The notes below the pieces were generated by a model, which saw only the letters and a program-made list of their open reading frames with translations, searched no databases and had not been told where the DNA came from. From contig NKIY01000003.1 in NCBI GenBank assembly GCA_002256345.1, forward strand, positions 372,001 through 436,000: a stretch of DNA of 64,000 nucleotides, written 5' to 3'. The position numbers and the translations under genes are program-made. Positions 8,310 through 16,974 of the stretch are shown here, one piece after another. This DNA is from Bradyrhizobiaceae bacterium PARB1 (GTDB lineage: Bacteria > Pseudomonadota > Alphaproteobacteria > Rhizobiales > Xanthobacteraceae). Numbering within the stretch: position 1 is the first letter of the stretch; each line of letters starts with the position of its first letter.

Positions 8310-9356
8310 CTAGATCCCGGTGCGACCTTGCAGCGCAGCCGCCGAGACCCAGAACACCTCACCTTCGGAGTCTTCCGTATCCAGCCAGATCAGCGGCAGA
8401 TCAGGAAACGCCGCGTCCACATTCGCCCGTCCACGGCCAACCTCGCACAGCAAGCCGCCATGCGGGGTGAGATGATTGCCGGCCTGCTCGATGATCTTCC
8501 GCACGATATCCAGACCATCGACGCCGCCATCGAATGCCATGCTCGGCTCTGCCAGACACTCATCCGGCAGATCAGCCATGCCTTGCGCGTCCACATAAGG
8601 CGGATTGGTGATGATGAGGTCGTAGGTGTTGTCGCCGAGCGGCTCGAACAGATCGCCCTTGTAGAGGGTCAGCCGTTCATCCAGCCCGTAGTCGATGACA
8701 TTGCGCATCGCGACGGCCAGTGCTGACGGCGACAGATCGACCGCATCAACCTGCGCATTCGGGAACGACTGGCTGGCCAGGATTGCGATGCAGCCCGAGC
8801 CGGTGCAGAGATCCAGCACGCTGTCGATCTCCATGGGATCGTCGATCAGCGAGGCGCCCTCACCGTCATCACCAGCAAAATGCGTATCGAGCAGTTCGCC
8901 GATGAAGGAGCGCGGCACGATGGTGCGCTCGTCGACGTAGAATGGCAGGCCGCGCATATAGATCTTGTTGACGAGATAAGCCGCCGGCTTCCGCGTCGTG
9001 ACGCGGCGATGGATGACATCAAGGATCTTGCGACCCTCGGCCGTGGTGACCCGCGCCATCGCAAAGCTCTCGAACTGATCGGGATGCAGATGCAGCAATT
9101 CGCAGACCATGAAGGCCGCTTCCGCCACTGGATCGGTGGTGCCGTGGGCAAAAGAGAGCTTTGCCTCGATGAAGCGGCTGGTGGCATAGCGCACGTAGTC
9201 GAGCAGAGTGACCAGTTCGCCCGATCCGACCTTCGGCAAGGTTGCAGCTGCAAGCGTGGTCACGGATGCCTTCGCCTTTGCCGAGCCCGCAGTCTTCTTT
9301 GCAGGCGTCTTACCCGCCTTCTTCGCGGCCGTCTTCACAGTCTTCTTTGCCATCAT
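8310..9356 (-). CDS. prmB: 50S ribosomal protein L3 N5-glutamine methyltransferase
   Basis: PrmB methylates a glutamine side chain in ribosomal protein L3 using S-adenosylmethionine. Seen: the N-terminal helical domain, SAM motif DLCTGSGCIAI (about 182-192), acidic VDLSP (206-210), and the glutamine-binding NPPY at 251-254, which defines HemK/PrmB enzymes. Residues 1-32 form an extra Lys/Ala-rich tail (AKKT-type repeats) unlike the E. coli protein; it is basic and probably disordered. The ATG at 9356 overlaps the moaE stop (ATGA); a second ATG follows at once. It is the last gene of the uvrC-to-prmB run. Confidence 0.92.
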   Translation of the reverse strand: MMAKKTVKTAAKKAGKTPAKKTAGSAKAKASVTTLAAATLPKVGSGELVTLLDYVRYATSRFIEAKLSFAHGTTDPVAEAAFMVCELLHLHPDQFESFAMARVTTAEGRKILDVIHRRVTTRKPAAYLVNKIYMRGLPFYVDERTIVPRSFIGELLDTHFAGDDGEGASLIDDPMEIDSVLDLCTGSGCIAILASQSFPNAQVDAVDLSPSALAVAMRNVIDYGLDERLTLYKGDLFEPLGDNTYDLIITNPPYVDAQGMADLPDECLAEPSMAFDGGVDGLDIVRKIIEQAGNHLTPHGGLLCEVGRGRANVDAAFPDLPLIWLDTEDSEGEVFWVSAAALQGRTGI

Positions 9357-9817
9357 TTGCCCCAGCGCGCCGCAGCGTCGTCATCGTCACTTCTTGCCGC
9401 AATCCAGCTGGTGCCGGCGGCCGTTTCCTCACGCTTCCAGAACGGCGCGTGAGCCTTAAGATAATCCATCAGGAATTCGGCGGACTGAAACGCCGCCTGC
9501 CGATGCGCCGATGCGGTCAGCACCACCATGATATTTTCACCAGGCAGGATGCGGCCGGTGCGATGGATGATGGTCAGGCCGGTCAACGGCCAACGTATCA
9601 TCGCTTCCTCGGCATGGCGACCGATCTCGGCCTCGGCCATGCCGGGATAATGTTCGAGCGTCAGCGCCGTGGTCGCATCGCTCCCCTCGCCGCCGCGGCA
9701 GATTCCGCTGAACGTCACAACGGCGCCGATGTCTGTACGGCTTGCCGTGAGGGCAGCGATCTCGCTGTTGATGTCGAAATCAGCGGTCTGAATGCGGATG
9801 GTGATGTTGCCGGTCAT
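9353..9817 (-). CDS. moaE: molybdopterin synthase catalytic subunit
   Basis: MoaE transfers sulfur from MoaD thiocarboxylate to cyclic pyranopterin monophosphate, making molybdopterin. At 154 residues it is a normal size. Seen: GAVVTFSGICR near residue 31, LTLEHYPGMAEAEI in the dimer region, the H-R pair at 105-106, and Lys121 and Lys128 in YLKAHAPFWKRE, matching the two active-site lysines of the E. coli enzyme. moaD lies 9 bp upstream, so the two subunits are probably made together. Confidence 0.95.
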   Translation of the reverse strand: MTGNITIRIQTADFDINSEIAALTASRTDIGAVVTFSGICRGGEGSDATTALTLEHYPGMAEAEIGRHAEEAMIRWPLTGLTIIHRTGRILPGENIMVVLTASAHRQAAFQSAEFLMDYLKAHAPFWKREETAAGTSWIAARSDDDDAAARWGK

Positions 9818-9826
9818 CGCGCCGGC

Positions 9827-10078
9827 TCAGCCGCCCGTCATCGGCGGAAAGAAGGCGATCTCGCGCGCACCGGCAACGACCGCGTCGGCTCGCACATGTG
9901 TCTGATCGATCGCTGCGCGGATCACCTTCGGTGTCTCGAACGCGTGCGCATATTCTTCACCGCGTGAGGCCAGCCATGACATCAAATCGCCGACCGTGTT
10001 CACCGTTGCCGGGAGCTCGACGGTCTCTTCGGCCTTGCCGATCCGCTCGCGAACCCAGGCGAAATACATCAGCTTCAT
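9827..10078 (-). CDS. moaD: molybdopterin synthase sulfur carrier subunit
   Basis: This 83-residue ubiquitin-like protein ends in the required Gly-Gly (FFPPMTGG). That terminus is adenylated and thiocarboxylated before it donates sulfur in the MoaD-MoaE complex. The MKLMYFAWVRERIGKAEE start is the standard first strand and loop. I chose ATG 10078 over a longer reading from 10159 because it gives the family N-terminus and its ATG overlaps the pgsA stop (ATGA). No other molybdenum cofactor gene is in the window. Confidence 0.94.
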   Translation of the reverse strand: MKLMYFAWVRERIGKAEETVELPATVNTVGDLMSWLASRGEEYAHAFETPKVIRAAIDQTHVRADAVVAGAREIAFFPPMTGG

Positions 10079-10650
10079 GCATCCTCCTCGAAGAGGTGCC
10101 GGACGCCGGCCCGGAAATAATCGTATCCCGTATAAATGGTTACGAGCGCCGACAACCACAACAGCACGACGCCCGTGAAGGTGACGTAACCCAGCAACAC
10201 ATCACCGGCTTCACCTGCCAATAAAAAGCCGATCGCTACGAGCTGCGCCGCGGTCTTCCATTTGGCGAGCTTGGTGACGGGGACGCTGACACGGAGACCG
10301 GCGAGGTATTCGCGCAGGCCCGAGACAAGGATTTCACGGCACAGGATCACGATGGCGGCCCAAAGCGTCCAGCGATTGATGGTGGCATCGGAGGCCAGCA
10401 TCAGCAGGCAGGACGCCACCAACAGCTTGTCGGCAATGGGATCGAGCATGCGGCCGAAGGACGACTGCTGATTCCAGATGCGGGCATAATAGCCATCGAG
10501 GAAATCGGTGATCGCCGCAGCGAGAAAGACGGCGACAGCCACCCAGCGCAGCCAGAGCGGGCCGTCCATGGACGACTGCCAGTAGATGCAGCCGACCACC
10601 ACCGGCACGGCGGCAATCCGGGCATAAGTCAGGATGTTCGGCAGGGTCAT
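10075..10650 (-). CDS. pgsA: CDP-diacylglycerol-glycerol-3-phosphate 3-phosphatidyltransferase
   Basis: PgsA makes phosphatidylglycerol phosphate, the committed step to phosphatidylglycerol and cardiolipin, in the inner membrane. Seen: the CDP-alcohol phosphotransferase signature D-G-Y-Y-A-R, eight residues, then G-R-M-L-D-P-I-A-D at about residues 52-74. Several hydrophobic helices surround it. The start is placed at ATG 10650 (MTLPNILTYARI, 191 residues), which is where homologues usually begin. An in-frame ATG at 10698 would add 16 polar residues. moaD overlaps its stop codon. Confidence 0.92.
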   Translation of the reverse strand: MTLPNILTYARIAAVPVVVGCIYWQSSMDGPLWLRWVAVAVFLAAAITDFLDGYYARIWNQQSSFGRMLDPIADKLLVASCLLMLASDATINRWTLWAAIVILCREILVSGLREYLAGLRVSVPVTKLAKWKTAAQLVAIGFLLAGEAGDVLLGYVTFTGVVLLWLSALVTIYTGYDYFRAGVRHLFEEDA

Positions 10651-10774
10651 CGCTGAAGTCCCGGCCCGTCTCGGCGTCCGTGTGGTGGTCACTGTCATGC
10701 GTCTTACCAATACTGCCACGGCATGGAGGTCAACCGCTGCAAATGCGTCCTTGCCCAGTTTACCTCAAAACCGT

Positions 10775-10819
10775 GTCGGTCGTAGCCCGGGTGGAGCGAA
10801 GCGCTCCCTGGGGACCGAC
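10775..10819. repeat. nested hairpin between pgsA and uvrC
   Basis: The outer arms GTCGGTC (10775-10781) and GACCGAC (10813-10819) pair. Inside them GGAGCG (10793-10798) pairs with CGCTCC (10802-10807). The core 'tagcccgg' also appears in the repeat at 16264-16330. It sits 55 bp downstream of the uvrC stop, and may cause transcript pausing or processing between uvrC and pgsA. Confidence 0.6.
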
Positions 10820-10874
10820 CTCTCAACAAAATCTACCGATCTCGGATTTCGCGGCACTCCAACCGAGCTAGGCC

Positions 10875-12956
10875 CTATCTCGCCCCCGGCTGCGGATGGA
10901 AAAAATCGAAAATCTTCCGGGCGCTCTCTGCAGAAATGCCCGGAACCTTGCCGAGATCGCCGAGCGAGGCCCGTTCGATCTCCTTCAGCGTGCCGAAATG
11001 GTGAAGGAGGGCTCGTTTGCGGGTCGGACCGATGCCGGGAATTTCCTGCAGGCCGGCCTCGCGGATGTCCTTTTTGCGGAGCGTGCGGTGCGAACCTATC
11101 ACGAAACGGTGTGCCTCGTCGCGCAGCCGCTGGATGAAATAGAGCACGGGATCGCGCGATTCGAGCTTGATGGCCTCGCGGCCGGGAAGAAATAGCGTCT
11201 CGCGACCAGCATTGCGCTCCGGCCCCTTGGCCACCGACATCAGGGTGACATCGGTCAGCTTCAGCTCCTCGAAAATCTCCTTGACCGCATTGAGCTGGCC
11301 ACGGCCACCGTCGATGATGACAAGATCGGGCCACAGCGGCACATCGTCGTCCCGTCGCTTCGGCGCCTCACCTTCGGCGGGCGGCGCCAGCAGGCGCTTG
11401 AAACGGCGCTGCAGCACCTCTTTCATCATCGCAAAATCGTCGCCCGGCGTCGTGGTGTCCGACTTGATGTTGAACTTGCGGTACTGGTTCTTGATGAAGC
11501 CATCCGGCCCCGCGACGATCATTGCGCCGACGGCATTGGTGCCCTGGATGTGGCTGTTGTCATAGACCTCGATTCGTTGCGGCACTTTCGGCAGACCGAG
11601 CGTCGTCACCATGCCCTCGAGCAGGCGAGCCTGTGTTGCGGTGTCGGCCAGCTTGCGGCCGAGCGCCTCGCGCGCATTGGTGAGCGCGTGGAGGATCAGC
11701 TCCTTCTTCTCGCCGCGCTGCGGCGTCATCACCTCGACCTTGAAACCGGCCTTCACGCTGAGTGCGCTGGCCAACAGATCGCCCTCCTCGATGACATGCG
11801 ACAGCAGCACCATTTTCGGCGGCGGCTTGTCCTCGTAAAACTGGGCGAGGAACGAGCCGAGCACTTCCTCGGGCGTGAAGGACTTTTCGGCCTTCGGGAA
11901 ATAGGCGCGATTGCCCCAGTTCTGGCCTGTGCGGAAAAAGAAGACCTCGACGCAGGAATAGCCGCCTTCCTGATGGATGGCGAACACGTCGGCTTCTTCC
12001 ACCGTGCGCGGATTGATGCCCTGCTGTGACTGGATCGCCGATAGTGCCGCAAGGCGGTCGCGATAGAGCGCTGCCGTCTCGAAGGCGAGTTCTTCCGACG
12101 CCTTCTCCATCTCGTCGGCAAGCAGCTTCTTCACGGCGCGGCTCTTGCCGGACAAAAAGTCCGTCGCCTCGCGCACGAGTTCGGTATAGCCGGGGAAATC
12201 GATCTCGCTGGTACAAGGGCCGGAGCAGCGGCGGATTTGGTACAGCAGGCACGGCCGCGTGCGGCTCTCGAAGAACGAATCCGTACAGGAGCGCACGAGG
12301 AATGCACGCTGCAGCGCGGTGATGGTGCGATTGACCGCGCCCACCGATGCGAACGGACCGAAGTAACGCCCCGGCCGCGACTGCGCGCCGCGATGCTTGA
12401 GAATCTGCGGCGCCCAGTGGTCGCCGGTAATCAAGATATAGGGAAACGACTTGTCGTCGCGCAGTTGCACATTGAAGCGCGGCCGCAATTGCTTGATGAG
12501 ATTGGCTTCGAGCAACAGCGCTTCGGTCTCGGTGGAGGTCGAGATGATCTCCACCACCGATGTCGCCGCGATCATGCGCGCGATGCGCATCACCTGCCCG
12601 GTCGGGCGCGCATAGGACGACAGGCGCTTTTTGACGTTCTTGGCCTTGCCGACATAGAGCACGTCATGGGCCGCATTCAGCATGCGGTAGACCCCCGGCG
12701 ATGTCGGCGCGAGACGCACAGCCTGCTCGATGGCCGCCCGGCCGACCGCCAGCGTGCCCTCAAGGATCTCCTCCGCGGCAGCATCCTCGGTTTGATCCGG
12801 AAGCCCGGCCTCCTCCTCATCATCGGCCGGATCAGGCTCCACATCCGGCGGCGCCTGCAGGCCGGACTGGACCTGCGGCGGCGCCGCGGGCACGGAACCG
12901 GGCTCGGTCGCCGCCTCGTCCGGCGCCGTCTGGGGATCGGTGGGGTCTGGAATCAT
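10875..12956 (-). CDS. uvrC: excinuclease ABC subunit C
   Basis: UvrC makes the 3' and 5' incisions around DNA lesions after UvrA/UvrB loading. Seen in its 693 residues: an acidic, Pro-rich N-terminal extension (about 1-75) absent from E. coli UvrC; the GIY-YIG nuclease (PGVYRMLN at 87-94, then [14 protein letters not shown]); the cysteine-bearing [15 protein letters not shown] region; a UVR motif; the RNase H-like nuclease with [17 protein letters not shown]; and C-terminal helix-hairpin-helix motifs ([23 protein letters not shown]). All domains are complete. The acidic extension is frequent in this clade and is probably disordered. Confidence 0.96.
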   Translation of the reverse strand: MIPDPTDPQTAPDEAATEPGSVPAAPPQVQSGLQAPPDVEPDPADDEEEAGLPDQTEDAAAEEILEGTLAVGRAAIEQAVRLAPTSPGVYRMLNAAHDVLYVGKAKNVKKRLSSYARPTGQVMRIARMIAATSVVEIISTSTETEALLLEANLIKQLRPRFNVQLRDDKSFPYILITGDHWAPQILKHRGAQSRPGRYFGPFASVGAVNRTITALQRAFLVRSCTDSFFESRTRPCLLYQIRRCSGPCTSEIDFPGYTELVREATDFLSGKSRAVKKLLADEMEKASEELAFETAALYRDRLAALSAIQSQQGINPRTVEEADVFAIHQEGGYSCVEVFFFRTGQNWGNRAYFPKAEKSFTPEEVLGSFLAQFYEDKPPPKMVLLSHVIEEGDLLASALSVKAGFKVEVMTPQRGEKKELILHALTNAREALGRKLADTATQARLLEGMVTTLGLPKVPQRIEVYDNSHIQGTNAVGAMIVAGPDGFIKNQYRKFNIKSDTTTPGDDFAMMKEVLQRRFKRLLAPPAEGEAPKRRDDDVPLWPDLVIIDGGRGQLNAVKEIFEELKLTDVTLMSVAKGPERNAGRETLFLPGREAIKLESRDPVLYFIQRLRDEAHRFVIGSHRTLRKKDIREAGLQEIPGIGPTRKRALLHHFGTLKEIERASLGDLGKVPGISAESARKIFDFFHPQPGAR

Positions 12957-13106
12957 GCCGCCAATCTAAGCGTTACGGCGGCTTGCTGCCAGCATTCGGC
13001 GGGATTTCGTGCGGCAGCCTTGAGGCAGACTTGAGTCGATCTTGCGACGGCGCGGCTTGCCTCAAGTAAGACTCTTTTAACGCCAATACCGCGCCGATCC
13101 CGCGCG

Positions 13107-13121
13107 TTAAGAGCCGCTTAA
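13107..13121 (+). promoter_or_regulatory. candidate CtrA box upstream of omp25-like gene
   Basis: The sequence TTAA-N7-TTAA (TTAAGAGCCGCTTAA) matches the full CtrA consensus spacing of alphaproteobacteria. It lies 109 bp before the porin ATG, within an AT-richer promoter stretch. Binding is inferred from the motif alone, and a 15-bp match can occur by chance. Confidence 0.35.
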
Positions 13122-13229
13122 TCTAAAACTCTCGATAAATCCTCACGATTAATGATGGAATTCCGTAACCCTAAGCCTTTGTGCAGCGCATCGCAGGGAA
13201 GCGGCAGTAACGCGTTGTGGAGAGTTGAG

Positions 13230-13850
13230 ATGAGCAAGTATGCGTTCGCGGCAGTCGCGGTTCTGGCGGCCGGCGTGACGGCGGCACAGGCGGCGGACCT
13301 GCCTTACCGGTCGCGCGCGCCGTATACCGTGAATCAGCCGCTGAACGCCTATAGCTGGGCCGGCCCGTATCTCGGCGCCACGCTCGGCTATGAATGGGGC
13401 AGCGTCTCCAATACGCCGGTGAAGCCGACGGGCATCCTGGGCGGCGCGACCGTCGGCTACAACTGGCAGAGCGGACCGATCGTGTTCGGTGTCGAGGGCG
13501 ACATCTCGGCCACCGGCGCCGATGACCGTTTCGCCAACTACAAGTTCTCGAATCCGTGGTTCGGTACCGCGCGCGGTCGCCTCGGCTACGCTTTCAACAA
13601 CGTCCTGCTCTACGGCACCGCCGGTCTGTCCTTCGGCAGCCTGCAGGCGGAAGCTAACGGTCTGCAGCAGTCGCAGACCTCGGTGGGCTGGACCGCCGGC
13701 GTCGGCGCCGAAGTCGGCATCTATCAGAACTGGACCGCCAAGATCGAATATCTCTATGTCGATCTGTCCCGGAACACCTACACGCTCACCGGCACCGACA
13801 GCGCGCTGTCCTTCGGCACCGTCCGCATCGGCGTGAACTATCACTTCTGA
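13230..13850 (+). CDS. outer membrane beta-barrel protein, Omp25/RopB-like
   Basis: This 206-residue exported protein has a signal peptide (basic start MSKYAF, hydrophobic core, cleavage after A-Q-A near residue 22) and an 8-strand beta-barrel pattern. Seen: YSWAGPYLGATLGYEWG, GGATVGYNWQSGPIVFGVEGD, GTARGRLGYAFNNVLLYGTAGLS and the terminal aromatic residue in RIGVNYHF, used by the BAM machine. These blocks are typical of Omp25/Omp31-like surface proteins of rhizobia and Brucella. ATG 13230 was chosen because it starts the signal peptide and follows a purine-rich stretch; an open frame from 13152 is not protein-like. A strong terminator follows at 13904. Confidence 0.92.
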   Translation: MSKYAFAAVAVLAAGVTAAQAADLPYRSRAPYTVNQPLNAYSWAGPYLGATLGYEWGSVSNTPVKPTGILGGATVGYNWQSGPIVFGVEGDISATGADDRFANYKFSNPWFGTARGRLGYAFNNVLLYGTAGLSFGSLQAEANGLQQSQTSVGWTAGVGAEVGIYQNWTAKIEYLYVDLSRNTYTLTGTDSALSFGTVRIGVNYHF

Positions 13851-13903
13851 TCCGATCGGGTCAGACCCAAGCTCCAAGTTAGAAAAAACCAGCAAGACCC
13901 ACT

Positions 13904-13932
13904 CCCGGCCGCCTCGCGGCCGGGATTTTCTT
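13904..13932 (+). terminator. intrinsic terminator after omp25-like gene
   Basis: A perfect 9-bp GC stem, CCCGGCCGC (13904-13912) with GCGGCCGGG (13916-13924), has a 3-nt loop and is followed by ATTTTCTTT. This is a classic rho-independent terminator about 50 bp after the stop codon. Confidence 0.92.
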
Positions 13933-13975
13933 TGCGCGAGATTCGCGCGGGGCGTTCGCGAAAGCGCGCCCGTCG

Positions 13976-14191
13976 CTATCCTGTAATCACCAGATTGACC
14001 GCCTTGGGGCCCTTGCCCTTCTTGTCGGGCTCGACCTCGAACGTGATCCGCTGTCCTTCGGTCAGATCTTTCAACCCCGCGCGTTCGACGGCGGTGATGT
14101 GAACGAATACGTCCCGCCCGCCATCGTCCGGCTTGATGAAGCCGTAGCCGCGCTCACCGTTGAAGAACTTGACCGTACCACTCATGCCCAT
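13976..14191 (-). CDS. cold-shock domain protein (CspA family)
   Basis: This 71-residue single cold-shock domain protein binds single-stranded RNA and DNA as a chaperone. Seen: G-T-V-K-F-F-N-G-E-R-G-Y-G-F-I at residues 5-19 (RNP1 in the second half), the RNP2 motif VFVHI, and G-Q-R-I-T-F-E-V late in the protein. ATG 14191 is chosen because the ribosome site GGAGGG sits about 7 bases before it; ATG 14185 (MSGTV) is 6 bases further away. About 260 bp without a gene precede it up to the rlmJ stop. That gap is long enough for the structured 5' leader usual for csp mRNAs, though I could not confirm such a structure. Confidence 0.93.
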   Translation of the reverse strand: MGMSGTVKFFNGERGYGFIKPDDGGRDVFVHITAVERAGLKDLTEGQRITFEVEPDKKGKGPKAVNLVITG

Positions 14192-14450
14192 CGGGAAACT
14201 CCCTCCCCGCATTGCTCCGCCACGGCGCACTTGCACCGCGACCGACCGGACATTCACTCCACAGATGGCTTGGCCGTTTCTTTTGGTAGTCTTCTTGTCG
14301 TCGTTTGGGCCTCGTCACTCCGCCGCAACCATTCGCGGAAGCGGAACGTAAAGCCAGTCACGATAGGCAGCTTAGTACGGTTCCCTTGAGGTGACCACCG
14401 TTTTTGGAACCGCGTTCGGATAGTTGCCGTTTAGGTAGTTGAGACCGCAG

Positions 14451-15311
14451 CTATGCTTTGGCATTTTCGAGCCGGAAGCGCGCCACGCCGCCGACGCCGA
14501 GCGGTTTTTCCAGCTGGGGCAGGATCTGGCGCAGCTCATCCTGCAACTTCCAGGGCGGATTGACGATGAGCAGCCCCGTGGAGGTCAGTGGACCGTCGGC
14601 ACTTTGCGGCGCAACGCTGAATTCGAGACGCAGGCATTTGCCCGGCGTCGCCGACGACGCAGTGGCAGCCGCGACGTTGCGCGTGAGATCGTCTGTGGCG
14701 CGGCGGCTCTTGGCCGGATACCACAGCATGTAGATGCCGGTCGGCCATTTCACATAAGCCTGCGCAAACACCGTCGCCAGCCGGGCAAACTCGTCCTTCG
14801 CCTCGAAGGGCGGATCGATCAGCACCAGGCCGCGCCGCTCCTTCGGCGGTACATAGGCGGGCAGGCCGACCCAGCCGTCGATATCGACCACCCGCGCCTG
14901 CTCGTCATTGCGCAGCGCCGAGATGAGCTGCTTGCGCGCAATCGGCTCCAGCTCGCAGCACACCATGCGGTCCTGCGGCCGCATCAAGGCGCGCGCGATC
15001 AGCGGCGAGCCGGGATAGGCGACGAGCTCGCGGCCGGGATTGAACGAGCGGACGATGTCCAGATAGGGCGCGACCAGAGGCTCGGTCGCCTCGGTCAACC
15101 GCGCCTGCATCATGCGGGCGATGCCGGTCGTCCATTCGGCCGAGCGCGTCGCCTCGTCGCCGGTGAGATCGTAGCGACCAGCGCCGGCATGCGTATCGAT
15201 GATGCGAAACGGCGTAGGCTTCTCATGCAAATGGGTCAGGATGCGGACCAGCACGAGATGCTTGATGACGTCGGCAAAATTGCCGGCGTGGAAGGCATGG
15301 CGATAATTCAT
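14451..15311 (-). CDS. rlmJ: 23S rRNA (adenine-2030-N6)-methyltransferase
   Basis: RlmJ methylates A2030 of 23S rRNA using SAM. At 286 residues it is close to the E. coli enzyme. Seen: N-terminal NYRHAFHAGNFADVIKH (the family hallmark), SAM motif IIDTHAGAGRYDL (38-50), the inserted helical subdomain, and the catalytic D-P-P-F at 166-169, followed by a C-terminal NPPW. ATG 15311 gives the conserved MNYRHAFHAGN start; a longer reading from 15347 adds 12 unconserved residues. Confidence 0.94.
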   Translation of the reverse strand: MNYRHAFHAGNFADVIKHLVLVRILTHLHEKPTPFRIIDTHAGAGRYDLTGDEATRSAEWTTGIARMMQARLTEATEPLVAPYLDIVRSFNPGRELVAYPGSPLIARALMRPQDRMVCCELEPIARKQLISALRNDEQARVVDIDGWVGLPAYVPPKERRGLVLIDPPFEAKDEFARLATVFAQAYVKWPTGIYMLWYPAKSRRATDDLTRNVAAATASSATPGKCLRLEFSVAPQSADGPLTSTGLLIVNPPWKLQDELRQILPQLEKPLGVGGVARFRLENAKA

Positions 15312-15370
15312 GAGAGATGAAGTACGCCAAACGAACGTAAGGCGCAAAGCCGCCGGTCAGCTTCGAATGT

Positions 15371-15466
15371 GATCCCTCGCGAAAGCGGGGGATCCAGTAG
15401 ACGCTGGTATCTCGGCTCAAGCACTGGCGACGGTGTCTCCTGGGTCGCCCGATCACGTCGGGCGAC
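15371..15466. repeat. two hairpins between rlmJ and RNase T2 gene
   Basis: An imperfect hairpin near 15372-15393 (ATCCCTCGC with GCGGGGGAT) is related to the repeat at 6738-6757. A perfect one follows: GTCGCCCGA (15444-15452) with TCGGGCGAC (15458-15466). They lie between two genes on the minus strand and end 38 bp from the RNase T2 stop. Confidence 0.65.
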
Positions 15467-15504
15467 GACAGCGGAGCTCGATGGCAGCAAAGTATGGGGC
15501 GAAA

Positions 15505-16188
15505 CTACCCGCCCCGCACCGGCGGCATCACCACCTGATCGCGGCGGCAGGCGCGGCGGTCGATTTCCTCGCAGGCGCGGAATTGCAGATCCTTGCTCAT
15601 GCAGATCCGCACTTCGCTCAGGCGGTTGCGATCGCAGGTCACGGCAATGGCGGAATTGCTGAGACCCGGATTGACCCTGATGAATGCATCCTCCACCGCT
15701 GCGGGCGACACGGTCTTGGCCTGCTGAAGATCGATGAACTCGTCCGGAATCTTCACGCCGGCGCGCGCCTTGCGCGTGGTTTCGAAATAGGCGCGCGGGC
15801 CGAGGCCCGAACAGGTGCCGTGCTTGTCCCATTCGTTGAAGATCAGGCCCGGGGCCGGCATCAGATCCAGCATCGAGGTCATGATATTGCGCGGCAGGCG
15901 CGGCGCCGGGCGCTCGCAGTAATTCGGGAAGCCGCGATCATATTGCGGCCAGAGTCCATGCACGACGAAGGAATAGGGACGGCCGCCGCATTGCATTTGC
16001 TGATTGCGCGAAGAATTGCCGCGCTCCTGCGCCGCCTCGCAGAACGATGGCGACCATGACAGCGACAGCACGTAAAAATCGAACTCGCCCGGCGCATTCT
16101 GCCGGCGGTCCTGTGCGGAGGCATGGCTGGCCACGAGCGTCGAGGCCAACAACAGCCCGAGCGAAAGAATCCGACGAATTGCCCGCAT
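15505..16188 (-). CDS. ribonuclease T2 family protein, secreted
   Basis: RNase T2 enzymes cut RNA through a 2',3'-cyclic phosphate; bacterial members act in the periplasm or outside the cell. Seen in 227 residues: a signal peptide (cleavage after S-H-A-S-A near residue 25), CAS1 motif FVVHGLWPQ with His77, and CAS2 motif NEWDKHGTC with His123, Glu119 and Lys122. Both catalytic histidines are therefore present. Several cysteines (C50, C67, C91, C126) fit exported disulfides. It is the first of a group of genes for exported proteins (15.5-18 kb). Confidence 0.93.
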   Translation of the reverse strand: MRAIRRILSLGLLLASTLVASHASAQDRRQNAPGEFDFYVLSLSWSPSFCEAAQERGNSSRNQQMQCGGRPYSFVVHGLWPQYDRGFPNYCERPAPRLPRNIMTSMLDLMPAPGLIFNEWDKHGTCSGLGPRAYFETTRKARAGVKIPDEFIDLQQAKTVSPAAVEDAFIRVNPGLSNSAIAVTCDRNRLSEVRICMSKDLQFRACEEIDRRACRRDQVVMPPVRGG

Positions 16189-16263
16189 GACACACCCCTG
16201 CCCCTGATCGGCGGCGAGCCTAATCAGACATCAAGAACAATTCAAGAACAATGAAGGAAAGTA

Positions 16264-16330
16264 TAGCCCGGATGAAACCATCGGGTCGCGCAAAGCGCGC
16301 CCGACGATAAATCCCGCGAAATCCGGGCTA
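16264..16330. repeat. palindromic 'tagcccgg' repeat
   Basis: The outer arms TAGCCCGGAT (16264-16273) and ATCCGGGCTA (16321-16330) are perfect complements. An inner hairpin (TCGGGTCGCG with GCGCGCCCGA) is nearly perfect. It lies between the 154-residue secreted protein gene (ends 16342) and the RNase T2 gene (starts 16188) on the minus strand. Confidence 0.75.
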
Positions 16331-16341
16331 TGGAGCGAGCC

Positions 16342-16806
16342 TTAGAACTTCGCCGCGCGGCAGCCGGGATTATAGGCCCAGTTGCGATCCAGGCCGGTGA
16401 CGCACCATTCGACGCCATCGCCATAGCCGGCGAAGCCGCCGTCCTCGATGATCGAATAATGCACCTGGCGCTGCTTGCCGTCGGTGAACGTCGCGTCGGC
16501 GCTGCAGTAGCGGCGCGGCATGTTGTCGGAGGTCCACGGACGGAAGGCGGTTTCGCGCACATGGCTGAAGCCGGTGAACTGCAGCGACGAGTTCCAGAAA
16601 TCCGCTTCCTTGTCCTTGAACTGGTAGGTGATCTTCCAGAGTGCGGATTCGCAGGAACCGACGCGGCCTTCGTAATTCGGGCCGAACAGGCCGAAATTCA
16701 GTTCGAGAAAGTTGGCGGCCTGCGCACTCGGCGCGGCGCTGAACAGCGCCATGCCGGCGACGGCGGCGAAAGCGGCTTTCTTCAGGGATGAAACGAGGGT
16801 GCGCAT
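16342..16806 (-). CDS. secreted hypothetical protein, Cys-containing
   Basis: This is a 154-residue protein of unknown function. Seen: a clear signal peptide (MRTLVSSLKKAAFAAVAGMA, cleavage after A-Q-A near residue 30), then a soluble domain of about 125 residues. The domain has four cysteines (near C52, C101, C135, C149) that could form two disulfides in the periplasm. It is rich in aromatic residues (FWNSSLQF, YSIIEDGGFAGYGDG, WAYNPGC). The composition suggests a small beta-rich domain. I do not recognise a named family, though similar proteins are probably shared within this clade. No catalytic motif is visible. Confidence 0.75.
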   Translation of the reverse strand: MRTLVSSLKKAAFAAVAGMALFSAAPSAQAANFLELNFGLFGPNYEGRVGSCESALWKITYQFKDKEADFWNSSLQFTGFSHVRETAFRPWTSDNMPRRYCSADATFTDGKQRQVHYSIIEDGGFAGYGDGVEWCVTGLDRNWAYNPGCRAAKF

Positions 16807-16974
16807 GGGGTATCCGCCGGCTGGAAAAAGGTTCCGGGACCGTGCCGCGAAGGCCGTGCGGGGTCAAGTGCACCGCGGCAACACCCTGCGCACAACTCCG
16901 TCAGATCGCCCAGCGCATTCTTTTCAGCGTCGCCGTGGCCCTCTAATGTGCCGCCCGAGAACAAGGAGACAGCG

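Noticed and set aside
13152-13229. 26-codon N-terminal extension of the Omp25-like protein.
   Set aside because: It would place a non-hydrophobic stretch before the signal peptide; ATG 13230 is the natural start.
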